Origin: Desulfobacteraceae bacterium
Lineage (GTDB): Bacteria > Desulfobacterota > Desulfobacteria > Desulfobacterales > JAABSP01
NCBI GenBank assembly: GCA_011390035.1
Contig: JAABTE010000027.1
Location: 1 to 14,888 of the forward strand
DNA: 14,888 bases
Reading direction: 5' to 3'
Part shown: positions 1-6,413 of the stretch, piece by piece
Position numbering within the stretch: the first letter of the stretch is position 1
How the letters are laid out: each line of letters begins with the position of its first letter
Notes under the pieces: model-generated
The model's input: the letters and a program-made list of their open reading frames with translations, nothing else
Databases searched by the model: none
Told to the model about the DNA's origin: nothing
Program-made: the position numbers and the translations under genes

Positions 1-768
1 GGTGTAAGGATGCAGCGGATTGTTAAACAGATCCGCCACGTCGGCTTCTTCCACCACCCGGCCGGCGTACATCACCACCACCTGCTCGGCGGTTTCCGCC
101 ACCACCCCAAGATCGTGGGTGATCAGCAGGATGGCGGTGCCGGTGTTTTCCCTCAGCTCGCGCATCAGCTCCAGGATCTGGGCCTGGATGGTCACGTCAA
201 GCGCGGTGGTGGGCTCGTCGGCTATGATCAGGCGCGGCTTGCAGGCCAGGGCCATGGCGATCATCACCCGCTGGCGCATGCCGCCGCTCATCTGGTGCGG
301 GTAGTCGTCCACCCGGCTGTCCGGGGAGGGGATGCCAACCTGTTTAAGAAGGTCGATGGTCCGTTCCCGGGCCGTCGCCTTGTCCAGCCCCTCGTGCAGG
401 CGCAGCACCTCGCCGATCTGCCGGCCCACCTTGAACACCGGGTTCAGCGAGGTCATCGGCTCCTGAAAGATCATGGAGATCTGGTTGCCCCGGATGCGCC
501 GCATGCGGCTTTCCGGCAGGGTGGAAAGATCCTGGCCGTTGAACATCATGCTTCCTGAAACGATCCGGCCCGGCGGCGTCGGGATCAGGCGCATGATGGA
601 CAGCGCCGTCACGCTCTTTCCGCACCCGGATTCCCCCACGATGGACAGGGTTTTTCCGGCGCGAAGCTGAAAACTGACATCGTCAACGGCGGTGGCCACC
701 CCCCGGTCGGTGAAGAAATAGGTTTTGAGTCCGGAGACATCCAGCAGTGGTTGGGTCGGTTGCGTCAT
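1..768 (-). CDS. dppD: Peptide ABC transporter ATP-binding protein DppD (C-terminus cut by window edge)
   Basis: This is one of the two nucleotide-binding subunits expected for a dipeptide/oligopeptide importer; it hydrolyses ATP at the inner face of the membrane to drive the DppBC permease. The 256 visible residues contain, in order, Walker A GESGCGKS (45-52), Q-loop Gln102 in IFQEPMTSLNP, ABC signature MSGGMRQR (160-167), Walker B LIIADEP (180-186) with D-loop ALD, and switch His218 in THDLG. The last residues are NNPLHPYT, where the OppD/DppD C-terminal region normally begins, so roughly 70 residues should lie outside the window. The ATG at 768 follows the dppC stop by 15 bases, consistent with one operon. 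The family is certain. The substrate (dipeptide, oligopeptide, or less likely nickel or glutathione) cannot be read from the sequence. A second ATPase (dppF) would be expected further left. Confidence 0.93.
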   Translation of the reverse strand, partial: MTQPTQPLLDVSGLKTYFFTDRGVATAVDDVSFQLRAGKTLSIVGESGCGKSVTALSIMRLIPTPPGRIVSGSMMFNGQDLSTLPESRMRRIRGNQISMIFQEPMTSLNPVFKVGRQIGEVLRLHEGLDKATARERTIDLLKQVGIPSPDSRVDDYPHQMSGGMRQRVMIAMALACKPRLIIADEPTTALDVTIQAQILELMRELRENTGTAILLITHDLGVVAETAEQVVVMYAGRVVEEADVADLFNNPLHPYT

Positions 769-783
769 GTTCGGCATCCCCAT

Positions 784-1707
784 CTATTCCCGAAGCCGGG
801 GGTCAAGGGCGTCCCGCAGCCCGTCGCCCAGCAGGTTGAATCCGAGTACCGCGAACAGAATCATCAGGCCCGGAAAGGTAACGGCCCACCAGGCCCGCAG
901 GATCAGCGCCCGGCCGTTGGCCAGCATGGCGCCCCACTCGGGTGTGGGCGGCTGTGCCCCCAGCCCCAGAAAGCTCAAGGCCGCCGCCTCCAGGATCGCC
1001 GAGGCGAACCCTAAAGTGGTCTGCACGATGAGCGGGGCCAGGCAGTTGGGCAGAATGTGGATGAAAATCAGGCGCATGTCCCCGGCGCCCAGGGCCCTTG
1101 CCCCCTGAACGTAGTCCTTGGAATACTCCTCCATCACCGACCCGCGCACGATGCGGGCGTACCGGGGAATGTTCACCACGCCGATGGCCACCATGGCGTT
1201 TTCCAGGCTGGGGCCGAGAAAGGCCACGATCACGATGGCCAGCAGGATGGGCGGAAACGCCAGCAGGATGTCCATGGCGCGCATGATCACGTTGTCGATC
1301 CACCCGCCGTAAAACCCGGCGATGGCCCCGCCGAAGGTGCCGATGAAAAGGGCGATGGCCACGGCCACGAGCCCCACCACCATGGAAATCCGCGCACCGT
1401 AAATAATGCGGCTGAGAAGGTCCCGCCCGAAGTCGTCGGTGCCCAGAAGGTTGTTTGTGCTTCCCCCCTCGGCCCAGAAGGGCGGCTTCAGCTTGGAATA
1501 AAGGGACTGCTCCAGCGGATCATGGGGCGCGAGCCACGGGGCGAAGATGGCCATGATCAGAAATATTGAAATGATGATCAGGCCGGCCACCGCGATCTTG
1601 TTCTTCCGCAGCCGCAGCAGTGCCTCGTACAAGGGGCTGTGGGAGATTTCTCCCCCTTGAGGGGCCTGGCCTTCGGCGATTGCATTGGATGATATTGGGG
1701 AAGCCAT
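784..1707 (-). CDS. dppC: Peptide ABC transporter permease DppC
   Basis: This 307-residue inner-membrane permease subunit pairs with DppB to form the peptide channel. After a roughly 37-residue cytoplasmic N-terminus comes TM1 (about 38-58, ending APWLAPHDP). Next is the family hallmark LGTDDFGRDLLSRIIYGARIS (88-108, of which LGTDDFGRD is the core), then further membrane segments. The cytoplasmic EAA loop that docks on the ATPase is DYV-GARALGAGD-RLIFIHILPN (about 199-221). It ends in the usual DALDPRLRE. Length is normal for the family (about 280-310). The ATG at 1707 is preceded by GATAAGATGAGAT, only a modest ribosome-binding sequence. The gene normally follows dppB directly, but here a toxin-antitoxin segment of about 0.8 kb intervenes. 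dppC itself looks intact. Confidence 0.95.
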   Translation of the reverse strand: MASPISSNAIAEGQAPQGGEISHSPLYEALLRLRKNKIAVAGLIIISIFLIMAIFAPWLAPHDPLEQSLYSKLKPPFWAEGGSTNNLLGTDDFGRDLLSRIIYGARISMVVGLVAVAIALFIGTFGGAIAGFYGGWIDNVIMRAMDILLAFPPILLAIVIVAFLGPSLENAMVAIGVVNIPRYARIVRGSVMEEYSKDYVQGARALGAGDMRLIFIHILPNCLAPLIVQTTLGFASAILEAAALSFLGLGAQPPTPEWGAMLANGRALILRAWWAVTFPGLMILFAVLGFNLLGDGLRDALDPRLRE

Positions 1708-1787
1708 ATCTCATCTTATCCAGTGGTTGTTGGTGCTTCGGCAGTGCGACGCCATAGTCAATATATCTCTTTCCTGTGTCCGAATCT

Positions 1788-1958
1788 TCAGGATTTAGAT
1801 GATTCTAATGTCCCATTGGATGTCGAAGAGTACGCGGGGATTGCCGACCATATTTCTTCATGAGACAGGGTCTCGCCATTTCTGATTTCGGTTCTTCTCG
1901 CTTCGATCTCTTTTCTCAATTTGTCATTCTTGTTTCGCCGCGCAGTATTCCTATTCAT
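1788..1958 (-). CDS. Small hypothetical protein downstream of the toxin (56 codons, doubtful)
   Basis: The ATG at 1958 overlaps the last codons of the toxin gene, whose stop is at 1951-1953. The frame gives a very basic N-terminal half (MNRNTARRNKNDKLRKEIEA) followed by RRTEIRNGETLSHEEIW and a Ser/Thr-rich tail. The GETLSHEE stretch resembles the C-terminal tail of some type II antitoxins or antitoxin-like proteins, where a charged helix precedes a '-G-x-x-SHEE-' element; I infer this by eye only. It could be a small third member of the module, a degenerate antitoxin fragment, or non-coding. No good Shine-Dalgarno is seen, so translation would depend on coupling to the toxin. An upstream ATG in the same frame at 1988 lies inside the toxin gene and is less likely. 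Confidence 0.3.
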   Translation of the reverse strand: MNRNTARRNKNDKLRKEIEARRTEIRNGETLSHEEIWSAIPAYSSTSNGTLESSKS

Positions 1959-2214
1959 AATGCGACCACATTCGCACCACGCGAACAACCTTCAGCGCCT
2001 CGTCCACCGAATAGACCATGCGGTGCTGAATGTTGATGCGGCGAGAGTAAAATCCGGCAATATTTCCCACGAGTTTCTCATATTTAGGGTAGGGCTCGAA
2101 AGGATTCTCTTTCAGAATGTTGAGCAAATTTTTCGCCTGTTTCTCTAATCCGGCTCCTTTAAGCTTTTTTGCATCCTTCAGCGCCTGCCTGGACAGGATG
2201 ACCGACCAGGTCAC
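1951..2214 (-). CDS. yoeB: YoeB/Txe-family type II toxin (ribosome-dependent mRNA endonuclease)
   Basis: This 87-residue protein has the RelE/YoeB fold signature. Characterised family members bind the ribosome and cleave mRNA at the A site, and are neutralised by a YefM/Phd antitoxin. Visible family features are NPFEPYPKYEKLVGNIAGFY (37-56), SRRI (57-60), QHRMVYSV (63-70) and the C-terminal SHYE. Residues aligning with the E. coli YoeB catalytic set are present: Glu46, Arg65, and His85-Tyr86 near the C-terminus. The toxin is therefore probably active rather than decayed. Translation starts at GTG (2214), overlapping the antitoxin TGA as GTGA, a typical coupling that keeps toxin synthesis below antitoxin synthesis. 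Length matches the family (84-90). The codons are A+T-richer than in the flanking transporter genes. Confidence 0.9.
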   Translation of the reverse strand: MTWSVILSRQALKDAKKLKGAGLEKQAKNLLNILKENPFEPYPKYEKLVGNIAGFYSRRINIQHRMVYSVDEALKVVRVVRMWSHYE

Positions 2215-2462
2215 CAGTCGAGTTCCTCTAATGGGGTACCTTCGGAAATCGGTTCACTGGCCGCTTCATGAATACTCTCCACAAAGCCCGGTATTTGATT
2301 GAGATAGAGTGTCTCTACAATGGCGCCCCAGTCGCTCTCGCTGATAACAATCACGCTTTCACCATCCTCGCGATGGATCTTCAGTGCGTCATGATTGTCA
2401 ATGCATCGCCGGATTTCCTTTTCAAAATCGCTTTTAAACTTGACCTCCGTCGTCTCAAGCAT
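2211..2462 (-). CDS. yefM: YefM/Phd-family antitoxin
   Basis: This 83-residue protein is the expected partner of the downstream YoeB-like toxin. In the family the N-terminal domain binds DNA and represses the operon, while the flexible C-terminus wraps the toxin. The middle (IDNHDALKIHREDGESVIVI, 21-40, then SESDWGAIVETLYL) lines up by eye with E. coli YefM, including the 'R-x-x-G-E' turn and the 'ET-YL' helix. The acidic tail ends EELDW. The ATG at 2462 has AGAGAGGG at 2470-2477, seven bases upstream, which fixes the start. It begins about 40 bases after dppB, and no convincing separate promoter is visible. A TATAAA lies just after the dppB stop but has no recognisable -35 partner, so expression from the dpp promoter is plausible. 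Confidence 0.85.
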   Translation of the reverse strand: MLETTEVKFKSDFEKEIRRCIDNHDALKIHREDGESVIVISESDWGAIVETLYLNQIPGFVESIHEAASEPISEGTPLEELDW

Positions 2463-2503
2463 TTAGATGCCCTCTCTTCCTCAAGCGTTCTTCGGCATTT
2501 ATA

Positions 2504-3508
2504 TCAACTCACCTTGATCCTCGGGTTCGCCCACGCATACAGGATATCCACCACCAGGTTGATGGAAACGAACACCATGGCGATGAACATGGTTCCACCT
2601 TGCACGGCGTTGAAATCCCTGGCGTACACGCCGTTTAATATCCACAGCCCGATGCCCGGCCAGGCGAAGATGGTCTCGGTCAGGATGGCCCCGCCCAGCA
2701 GGATGCCGAACTGAAGGCCAATCACGGTGATGATGGGAATCAGGGCGTTTTTGAGGGCATGCACATAATGGACCGCCCAGAGGCTCAGGCCCTTGGCCCG
2801 GGCCGTGCGGATGTAGTCCTGGCGCAGGACCTCCAGCATGCTGGAACGGGTGATGCGGCTTATGGTGGCCATGGGGATGGTGGACAGGGTGAAGGCGGGC
2901 AGGATCAGGTGCCAGAGGACGTCTTTTAGCGCCGTCCAGTTTTGGGTGATGATGCTGTCGATGACGTAAAAATTGGTGATGGTCTCCAGTTGGATGTAGT
3001 AGGAGAGCCGGCCGGAAAGGGGCAGCCACGCCAGGTTGACCGAAAAGATGATCATCAGCACCAGGCCCAGCCAGAAGATGGGCATGGAAACCCCGATGAG
3101 CGAGGCCACCATGCTCACATAGTCGAAGATGGAATACTGCCGCGTGGCCGAGATGATGCCAGCGAACATGCCCAGGACCGTGGCGATGATGATGGCGCAG
3201 ATGGACAGCTCCACGGTGGCGGGGAAGCGCTCGCGGATCTCGGTGGTGATTTTTTCGTTTGTTCGGAGGGCCCGGCCCAGATCCGCCTGGAGCAGCCGGC
3301 CCAGGAACTTTCCGTACTGGACATACAGCGGCTTGTCCAGGCCGAGCTGCTCGCGAACTTCCCGGAGGGCCGACTCTGAGGCGCGCTCGCCGAGCATCAT
3401 CTCGGCCGGATCTCCGGGAATCAGGTGGATCATGAAAAAGACCAGGATCGAGATCCCCAGCAGGGTGGGGATCAGCGACAGGAGCCTTTTCAGGATGAAT
3501 TTTCTCAA
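2504..3508 (-). CDS. dppB: Peptide ABC transporter permease DppB
   Basis: This 334-residue inner-membrane permease is the partner of DppC. It opens with the diagnostic DppB/OppB N-terminus (KRLLSLIPTLLGISILVFFM, 7-26, TM1) and then HLIPGDPAEMMLG. A short periplasmic stretch includes GLDKPLYVQYGKFLG (56-70). The cytoplasmic EAA loop is DYIRTARAKGLSLWAVHYVH and onward (231-258), and it ends with the usual ANPRIK. The start is TTG at 3508, only four bases after the dppA stop, so it probably relies on reinitiation. No ATG nearby would preserve the conserved N-terminus. Length is normal. Its 3' end at TGA 2504-2506 is followed by the inserted toxin-antitoxin segment instead of dppC. Confidence 0.95.
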   Translation of the reverse strand: MRKFILKRLLSLIPTLLGISILVFFMIHLIPGDPAEMMLGERASESALREVREQLGLDKPLYVQYGKFLGRLLQADLGRALRTNEKITTEIRERFPATVELSICAIIIATVLGMFAGIISATRQYSIFDYVSMVASLIGVSMPIFWLGLVLMIIFSVNLAWLPLSGRLSYYIQLETITNFYVIDSIITQNWTALKDVLWHLILPAFTLSTIPMATISRITRSSMLEVLRQDYIRTARAKGLSLWAVHYVHALKNALIPIITVIGLQFGILLGGAILTETIFAWPGIGLWILNGVYARDFNAVQGGTMFIAMVFVSINLVVDILYAWANPRIKVS

Positions 3509-3512
3509 GGTT

Positions 3513-5132
3513 CTACTTTACCCATGCCTTGTGCATCCGGACGCTGGCCGTCGGATGGAGCTTGAAGTTCATGACCCGCTGCTTCATGGGCCACACCACC
3601 AGTGAATGGGCGATGTTGATCAGGGGCACCTCCTCGTGGATCAGCTCCTGGGCCTCGCGGTACAGGCGGATGCGGTCTTCCCTATTCAGGGCCTGCTTGG
3701 CCTTCATGATCAGGTCATGGTACTGCTCGTTTTTCCACTGGGTGCGGACGTTCGGGTCCGCCATGCCGTCCAGCAGCACGGCCAGGAAGTTGTCCGGGTC
3801 GCCGTTGTCGCCCGTCCAGCCGAGCTGGAAAAGATCCATCTCCTCGGGCTGGGCACGCTGCTTTTTAAGATAGGTCCCCCACTCGAAGGTGACCAGCTCG
3901 GCGTCCACGCCCGCGGCCTTCAGGTCCGCCTGCATGGCCTCGCCCACCTTCATGCCGTTGGGGTTGTAGGGTCGGGGCACGGGCATGGACCAGAGGGTGA
4001 CCTTTTCCTGGCCGGCGGCCTTTAGCTTTTCGGCGAAGCCGGCATCTTTCAGCAGGGCCTTTGCCTTTTCCGGGTCGTAGGAATAGTCTTCGATGTCGTC
4101 GTTGTAGCTCCACATGTTGGGCGGGATGGTGTTTTTGGCCACCTGGCCCAGGCCGTAGTAGATGTTATCGACGATGGACTTTTTATTGAGGGCGTGGGCA
4201 AATGCCTGGCGGATGCGCTTGTCCTGCCACAGTGATTTGGTGTGGTTGAAGCTCAGGTAGCCGATGTTCATGCCCGGCTGGGAGATGAGCTTCATGGTGG
4301 GGTCATGCTCGGCCAGCTCGATGTCTTCGGGGTTGGGGAACTGGCAGATGTCGATGTTTCCGGTCTTCAGCTCCAGAAAGCGCACCGAGTTGTCGGGGAT
4401 GGAGCGGAAGATGACCTTGTCAAGATAGGGGCGCCCGTCCCAGTAGCCGGGGTTGGCTTCCAGCACGATCCGGTCGTCCTTGATCCACTCTACGAACTTG
4501 AAAGGGCCCGTGCCCACCGGGTTGGCCCGGAAGTCGGCGCCGTGCTTGTGGTAGGCGGCGGGGCTGATGATGGCGGCAAAATCCATGCCCATGTTGGCGA
4601 TAAAGGGGGCCTCCACGCGCTTGAGGTTGAACACCACCGTGAACTCGTCCGCGGCCACGATGGAATCCACCAGGCTGTCCATCTCCATGCTCAGCCAGTA
4701 CTCGGGGGAGGGCTGTTCATTAGGGAAGGCCCACTCGCTCTTGAAGTACTTGACGTTCTTGTCCTTCATCATCCGGCCCAGGGAAAAGACCACCGCGTCC
4801 GAATTGAAGTCGGTGCCGTCGTGGAACTTGACGCCCTTGCGCAGATGGAAGGTATAGGTCTTGCCGTCTTCGGAGATGTCCCACGAGGTGGCAAGGCCCG
4901 GCACGATCTCGGTGGACTCGTCGGCGTACAGCACGAGCTGGTCGAAGACGTTGTCGCAGATCATAAAGGAGTTGCCGTCGGTTTCGAAGGCCGGGTCGAG
5001 GCCGGGGCTGTCGCCGCCGCGGCCGAAGACCAGCACGCCGCCTTGTTTGGGTGTATCGGCGGCATGGGTGGTGGAAATCATGGGCGCGGCCATCAGCGCC
5101 AGCGCAAGCAACAGGATCCAGTGTTTCCGCAT
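3513..5132 (-). CDS. dppA: Periplasmic peptide-binding protein DppA (SBP family 5)
   Basis: This is the extracytoplasmic solute-binding protein that captures the peptide and delivers it to DppBC. From ATG 5132 it has 539 residues: signal peptide MRKHWILLLALALMAAPMIS plus TTHA with likely type I cleavage at THA-AD, then mature ADTPKQGGVLVFGRGGDSPG. SBP_bac_5 features include the stretch VPGLATSWDISEDGKTYTFH, then LRKGVKFHDGTDFN, GTGPFKFVEW, NPGYWDGRPYLDKVIFR, and DKRIRQAFAHALNKKSIVDN. There is no lipobox cysteine, so it should be soluble in the periplasm rather than a lipoprotein. The start at 5132 is chosen because AGAAGGGAG lies nine bases upstream. In-frame ATGs at 5141, 5153 and 5192 have no comparable site or would lengthen the signal N-terminus. 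It is the first gene of the operon. Ligand identity is not readable from sequence. Confidence 0.94.
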   Translation of the reverse strand: MRKHWILLLALALMAAPMISTTHAADTPKQGGVLVFGRGGDSPGLDPAFETDGNSFMICDNVFDQLVLYADESTEIVPGLATSWDISEDGKTYTFHLRKGVKFHDGTDFNSDAVVFSLGRMMKDKNVKYFKSEWAFPNEQPSPEYWLSMEMDSLVDSIVAADEFTVVFNLKRVEAPFIANMGMDFAAIISPAAYHKHGADFRANPVGTGPFKFVEWIKDDRIVLEANPGYWDGRPYLDKVIFRSIPDNSVRFLELKTGNIDICQFPNPEDIELAEHDPTMKLISQPGMNIGYLSFNHTKSLWQDKRIRQAFAHALNKKSIVDNIYYGLGQVAKNTIPPNMWSYNDDIEDYSYDPEKAKALLKDAGFAEKLKAAGQEKVTLWSMPVPRPYNPNGMKVGEAMQADLKAAGVDAELVTFEWGTYLKKQRAQPEEMDLFQLGWTGDNGDPDNFLAVLLDGMADPNVRTQWKNEQYHDLIMKAKQALNREDRIRLYREAQELIHEEVPLINIAHSLVVWPMKQRVMNFKLHPTASVRMHKAWVK

Positions 5133-5141
5133 TTTTTTCAT

Positions 5142-5150
5142 CTCCCTTCT
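5142..5150 (-). promoter_or_regulatory. Ribosome-binding site fixing the dppA start
   Basis: The minus-strand reading is AGAAGGGAG, with nine bases to the ATG at 5132. It favours that ATG over the in-frame ATG at 5141, which abuts the site, and the ATG at 5192, which has no site. Confidence 0.6.
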
Positions 5151-5199
5151 CATTATGGGTTTATACGGTTCGGGCGCGTTCTTGCCCGCCATGTGATCG

Positions 5200-5226
5200 G
5201 TTATCAGAAAAATCAGGAAAAGTCAA
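5200..5226 (-). promoter_or_regulatory. Candidate promoter for the dpp operon
   Basis: Minus-strand TTGACT (5221-5226) and GATAAC (5200-5205) are separated by 15 bases. The -35 matches the sigma-70 consensus at 5 of 6 positions and the -10 at 4 of 6. The 15-base spacing is short, so this is a weak candidate. Transcription would give a leader of roughly 60 bases before dppA. Confidence 0.25.
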
Positions 5227-5273
5227 AGGGATGTCTTGAGGCGGGCGCCATTTTCCTTCGCTGTTTTCCGTGC

Positions 5274-5302
5274 TTGAAAAAAATGTAAAAAGAAACTATG
5301 TA
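5274..5302 (+). promoter_or_regulatory. Candidate promoter for the chemosensory operon
   Basis: TTGAAA (5274-5279) is followed 17 bases later by TATGTA (5297-5302). The -35 matches at 5 of 6 positions, but the -10 is poor (first three bases only). It sits in the most A+T-rich part of the gap, about 75 bases upstream of cheW. This is a weak candidate only. Confidence 0.2.
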
Positions 5303-5365
5303 TTAGATTGGAGATGGATGGCGCCCGGCTCAGCGGAACGGCCGGGGAGGCGGGATCGGATCCAC

Positions 5366-5374
5366 AGGGAGGGA
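5366..5374 (+). promoter_or_regulatory. Ribosome-binding site fixing the cheW start
   Basis: AGGGAGGGA ends two bases before the ATG at 5377, with the GGGAGG core four bases before it. This selects the start at 5377 over upstream in-frame TTG 5308 and ATG 5314, which have no usable site. Confidence 0.65.
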
Positions 5375-5376
5375 AC

Positions 5377-5904
5377 ATGCACCGGGAAGGCATGGAAAAC
5401 GAACGGGCCGCCGGCATCATGGCCGAGGTCCAGCGGCGCCGGGAGCTGGAGCGGGCCGCCACCATAGAGCTGGAGAGGGTGGATCTGGTGATCTTCACCC
5501 TGGCCGGAGACTACTTCGCCTTTTCCGGCGGGGACGTAAGGGAGATCCTCTCCTACGAGAAGATCACCTTCGTGCCCGGATGCCCCGACGTGATCAGCGG
5601 GATTATAAACGTGCGTGGGGATATCGAATCGGTGATCAACCTGCGCCGGGCGCTGTCCATGCCCGAGGCCGCCCCCACCCGGGACAGCCGGATCATCATC
5701 GCCGCCCGGGACGGCGTCCGCTCCGGCATCCTGGTGGATTCCGTGGAGGATGTGATCGCCGTGCCATCCGACTGGCTCAAGCGGCCCCTTTCCACTCTGG
5801 ACAAGACGATCCGCGAGTACGCCGTGGGGGGCGAGACCATCTACAGGAGCCGATACGTCACCCTTCTGGACGTGGGCAAGATCCTCGGCGGCGCCCGCGC
5901 ATGA
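5377..5904 (+). CDS. cheW: CheW-type chemotaxis adaptor
   Basis: This 175-residue cytoplasmic scaffold would couple the chemoreceptors to the CheA kinase. An N-terminal extension of about 33 charged residues (MHREGMENERAAGIMAEVQR onward) precedes one CheW domain (about 34-172). Key family stretches are VDLVIFTLAGDYFAFSGGDV (35-54), PGCPDVISGIINVRGDI (67-83) with the conserved 'RG' loop at Arg80-Gly81, then VINLRRAL, SGILVDSVEDVIAVP (116-130) and YVTLLDVGKIL (160-170). The conserved Arg-Gly loop suggests a functional receptor/kinase-binding surface. The start is set by a strong ribosome-binding site. It is the first gene of the block and overlaps the next by the sequence ATGA. The coding style matches the rest of the operon. 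Confidence 0.93.
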   Translation: MHREGMENERAAGIMAEVQRRRELERAATIELERVDLVIFTLAGDYFAFSGGDVREILSYEKITFVPGCPDVISGIINVRGDIESVINLRRALSMPEAAPTRDSRIIIAARDGVRSGILVDSVEDVIAVPSDWLKRPLSTLDKTIREYAVGGETIYRSRYVTLLDVGKILGGARA

Positions 5905-6380
5905 CCTCCTGTGCCATTGGGCCCGATCAAGGGGCGGCCGCCGTTGCCGAGGAGATCCGCGCGCTCATCTTCCGCCTCGGGCCATCCCTGATCGGGCTGG
6001 ACATGGCCCATGTCGCGGAGATGCTGTCGGTGGCCGCGGCCCGGAAGCGCCGGCTGCCCATGCTGGCGCTGAACGAGCGGCTGCCCGGGCCAGGGGGGCC
6101 TTTTCCCTGCCGGTCGCCGGTGGCCCTGATAGTGCCCGGGAGCCGGAAAAGCGGACACCGGCCACGGGCGCTGGTTGTGGAGGGGCCGGAGCAGATCGAT
6201 CTATCGGTTCCCATCGCCGCCATCCGCCTTCTTCCCCGGGTTATCGCCTCCCCGGGGGCGGGCTGCCCCTTCTGGGCCGCGGCCCTGATCGAAAACGCGA
6301 TCGTGCTTCTGCTGGACATTTACCGGCTGCCGCCCGGCCAGACTCCTCCGGAGGGGGACGCGCCGGAAGGGGCGGATTGA
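5901..6380 (+). CDS. Divergent second CheW-like protein
   Basis: The 159-residue protein starts at ATG 5901, overlapping the cheW stop (ATGA), so the two are translationally coupled. The CheW fold is recognisable at the ends: ALIFRLGPSLIGLDMAHVAE and MLSV (about 21-44), then RALVVEGPEQIDLSVPIAAI (about 89-108) and ENAIVLLLDIYRLPPG near the C-terminus. The middle, where CheW carries the 'RG-x-PV-DLR' receptor/kinase contact loop, is replaced by NERLPGPGGPFPCRSP, which lacks that motif. It therefore looks like a degenerate or specialised adaptor, in the way Myxococcus FrzB sits beside FrzA. It might bind only one partner (receptor or CheA) or act as a scaffold. The assignment rests on pattern and context. 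An alternative is an unrelated small protein with chance resemblance. Confidence 0.75.
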   Translation: MTSCAIGPDQGAAAVAEEIRALIFRLGPSLIGLDMAHVAEMLSVAAARKRRLPMLALNERLPGPGGPFPCRSPVALIVPGSRKSGHRPRALVVEGPEQIDLSVPIAAIRLLPRVIASPGAGCPFWAAALIENAIVLLLDIYRLPPGQTPPEGDAPEGAD

Positions 6381-6413
6381 AATCAACACGCATTGAAAGA
6401 ACGGGGCGGGACC

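Larger units (their letters stand above)
1706..2505. other. A+T-richer toxin-antitoxin segment inserted between dppB and dppC
   Basis: The segment separates two genes that are usually adjacent or overlapping in peptide-transporter operons. It holds an antitoxin, a toxin and a 56-codon reading frame. Base composition drops sharply: 2101-2160 is 24/60 G+C by hand count, against 39/60 at 1081-1140 inside dppC. The pentamer GATAT (minus-strand reading) occurs at both edges, at 2501-2505 and 1706-1710. Removing one copy and everything between would leave AAGGTGAGTTGAT directly before the dppC ATG, a strong ribosome-binding arrangement. No transposase, integrase or terminal inverted repeat is visible, so the mechanism of entry is unknown. 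Acquisition is inferred from composition and context. Confidence 0.55.
5133..5376. other. Divergent intergenic region between dppA and cheW
   Basis: This 244-base region must hold the control sequences for both divergent operons. Its middle (about 5195-5310) is A+T-rich relative to the genes and contains the only plausible promoter-like sequences. No clear operator palindrome, sigma-54 (GG-N10-GC with the extended consensus) or sigma-28 promoter, or riboswitch fold was recognised. Reading frames that continue the dppA and cheW frames into this region use weaker starts and are not accepted. Confidence 0.6.

Noticed and set aside
1714..1755. Short minus-strand frame MASHCRSTNNHWIR just before dppC, resembling the dppC N-terminal MAS
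   Set aside because: The similarity is limited to three residues and the frame stops before dppC, so I treat it as chance.
2483..2500. Five-codon frame MPKNA between dppB and the antitoxin
   Set aside because: It is too short to judge and has no ribosome-binding site of its own. It is probably a chance ATG near the insertion edge.
3513..5132. DppA as a lipoprotein
   Set aside because: No cysteine follows the signal-peptide hydrophobic core, and the THA-AD boundary fits ordinary signal peptidase cleavage.
5133..5192. dppA starting at ATG 5192 (20 extra residues)
   Set aside because: It would put a Pro/Lys stretch before the signal peptide and lacks a ribosome-binding site. ATG 5132 fits both criteria.
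4242..5288. 348-codon open frame on the plus strand opposite dppA
   Set aside because: It is an antisense shadow of a well-conserved gene in G+C-rich DNA. It is His/Gly/Val-rich, has no family resemblance and no start signal.
5308..5376. Longer cheW beginning at TTG 5308 or ATG 5314
   Set aside because: There is no suitable ribosome-binding site for either. ATG 5377 has a strong one, and the CheW domain begins well after it.
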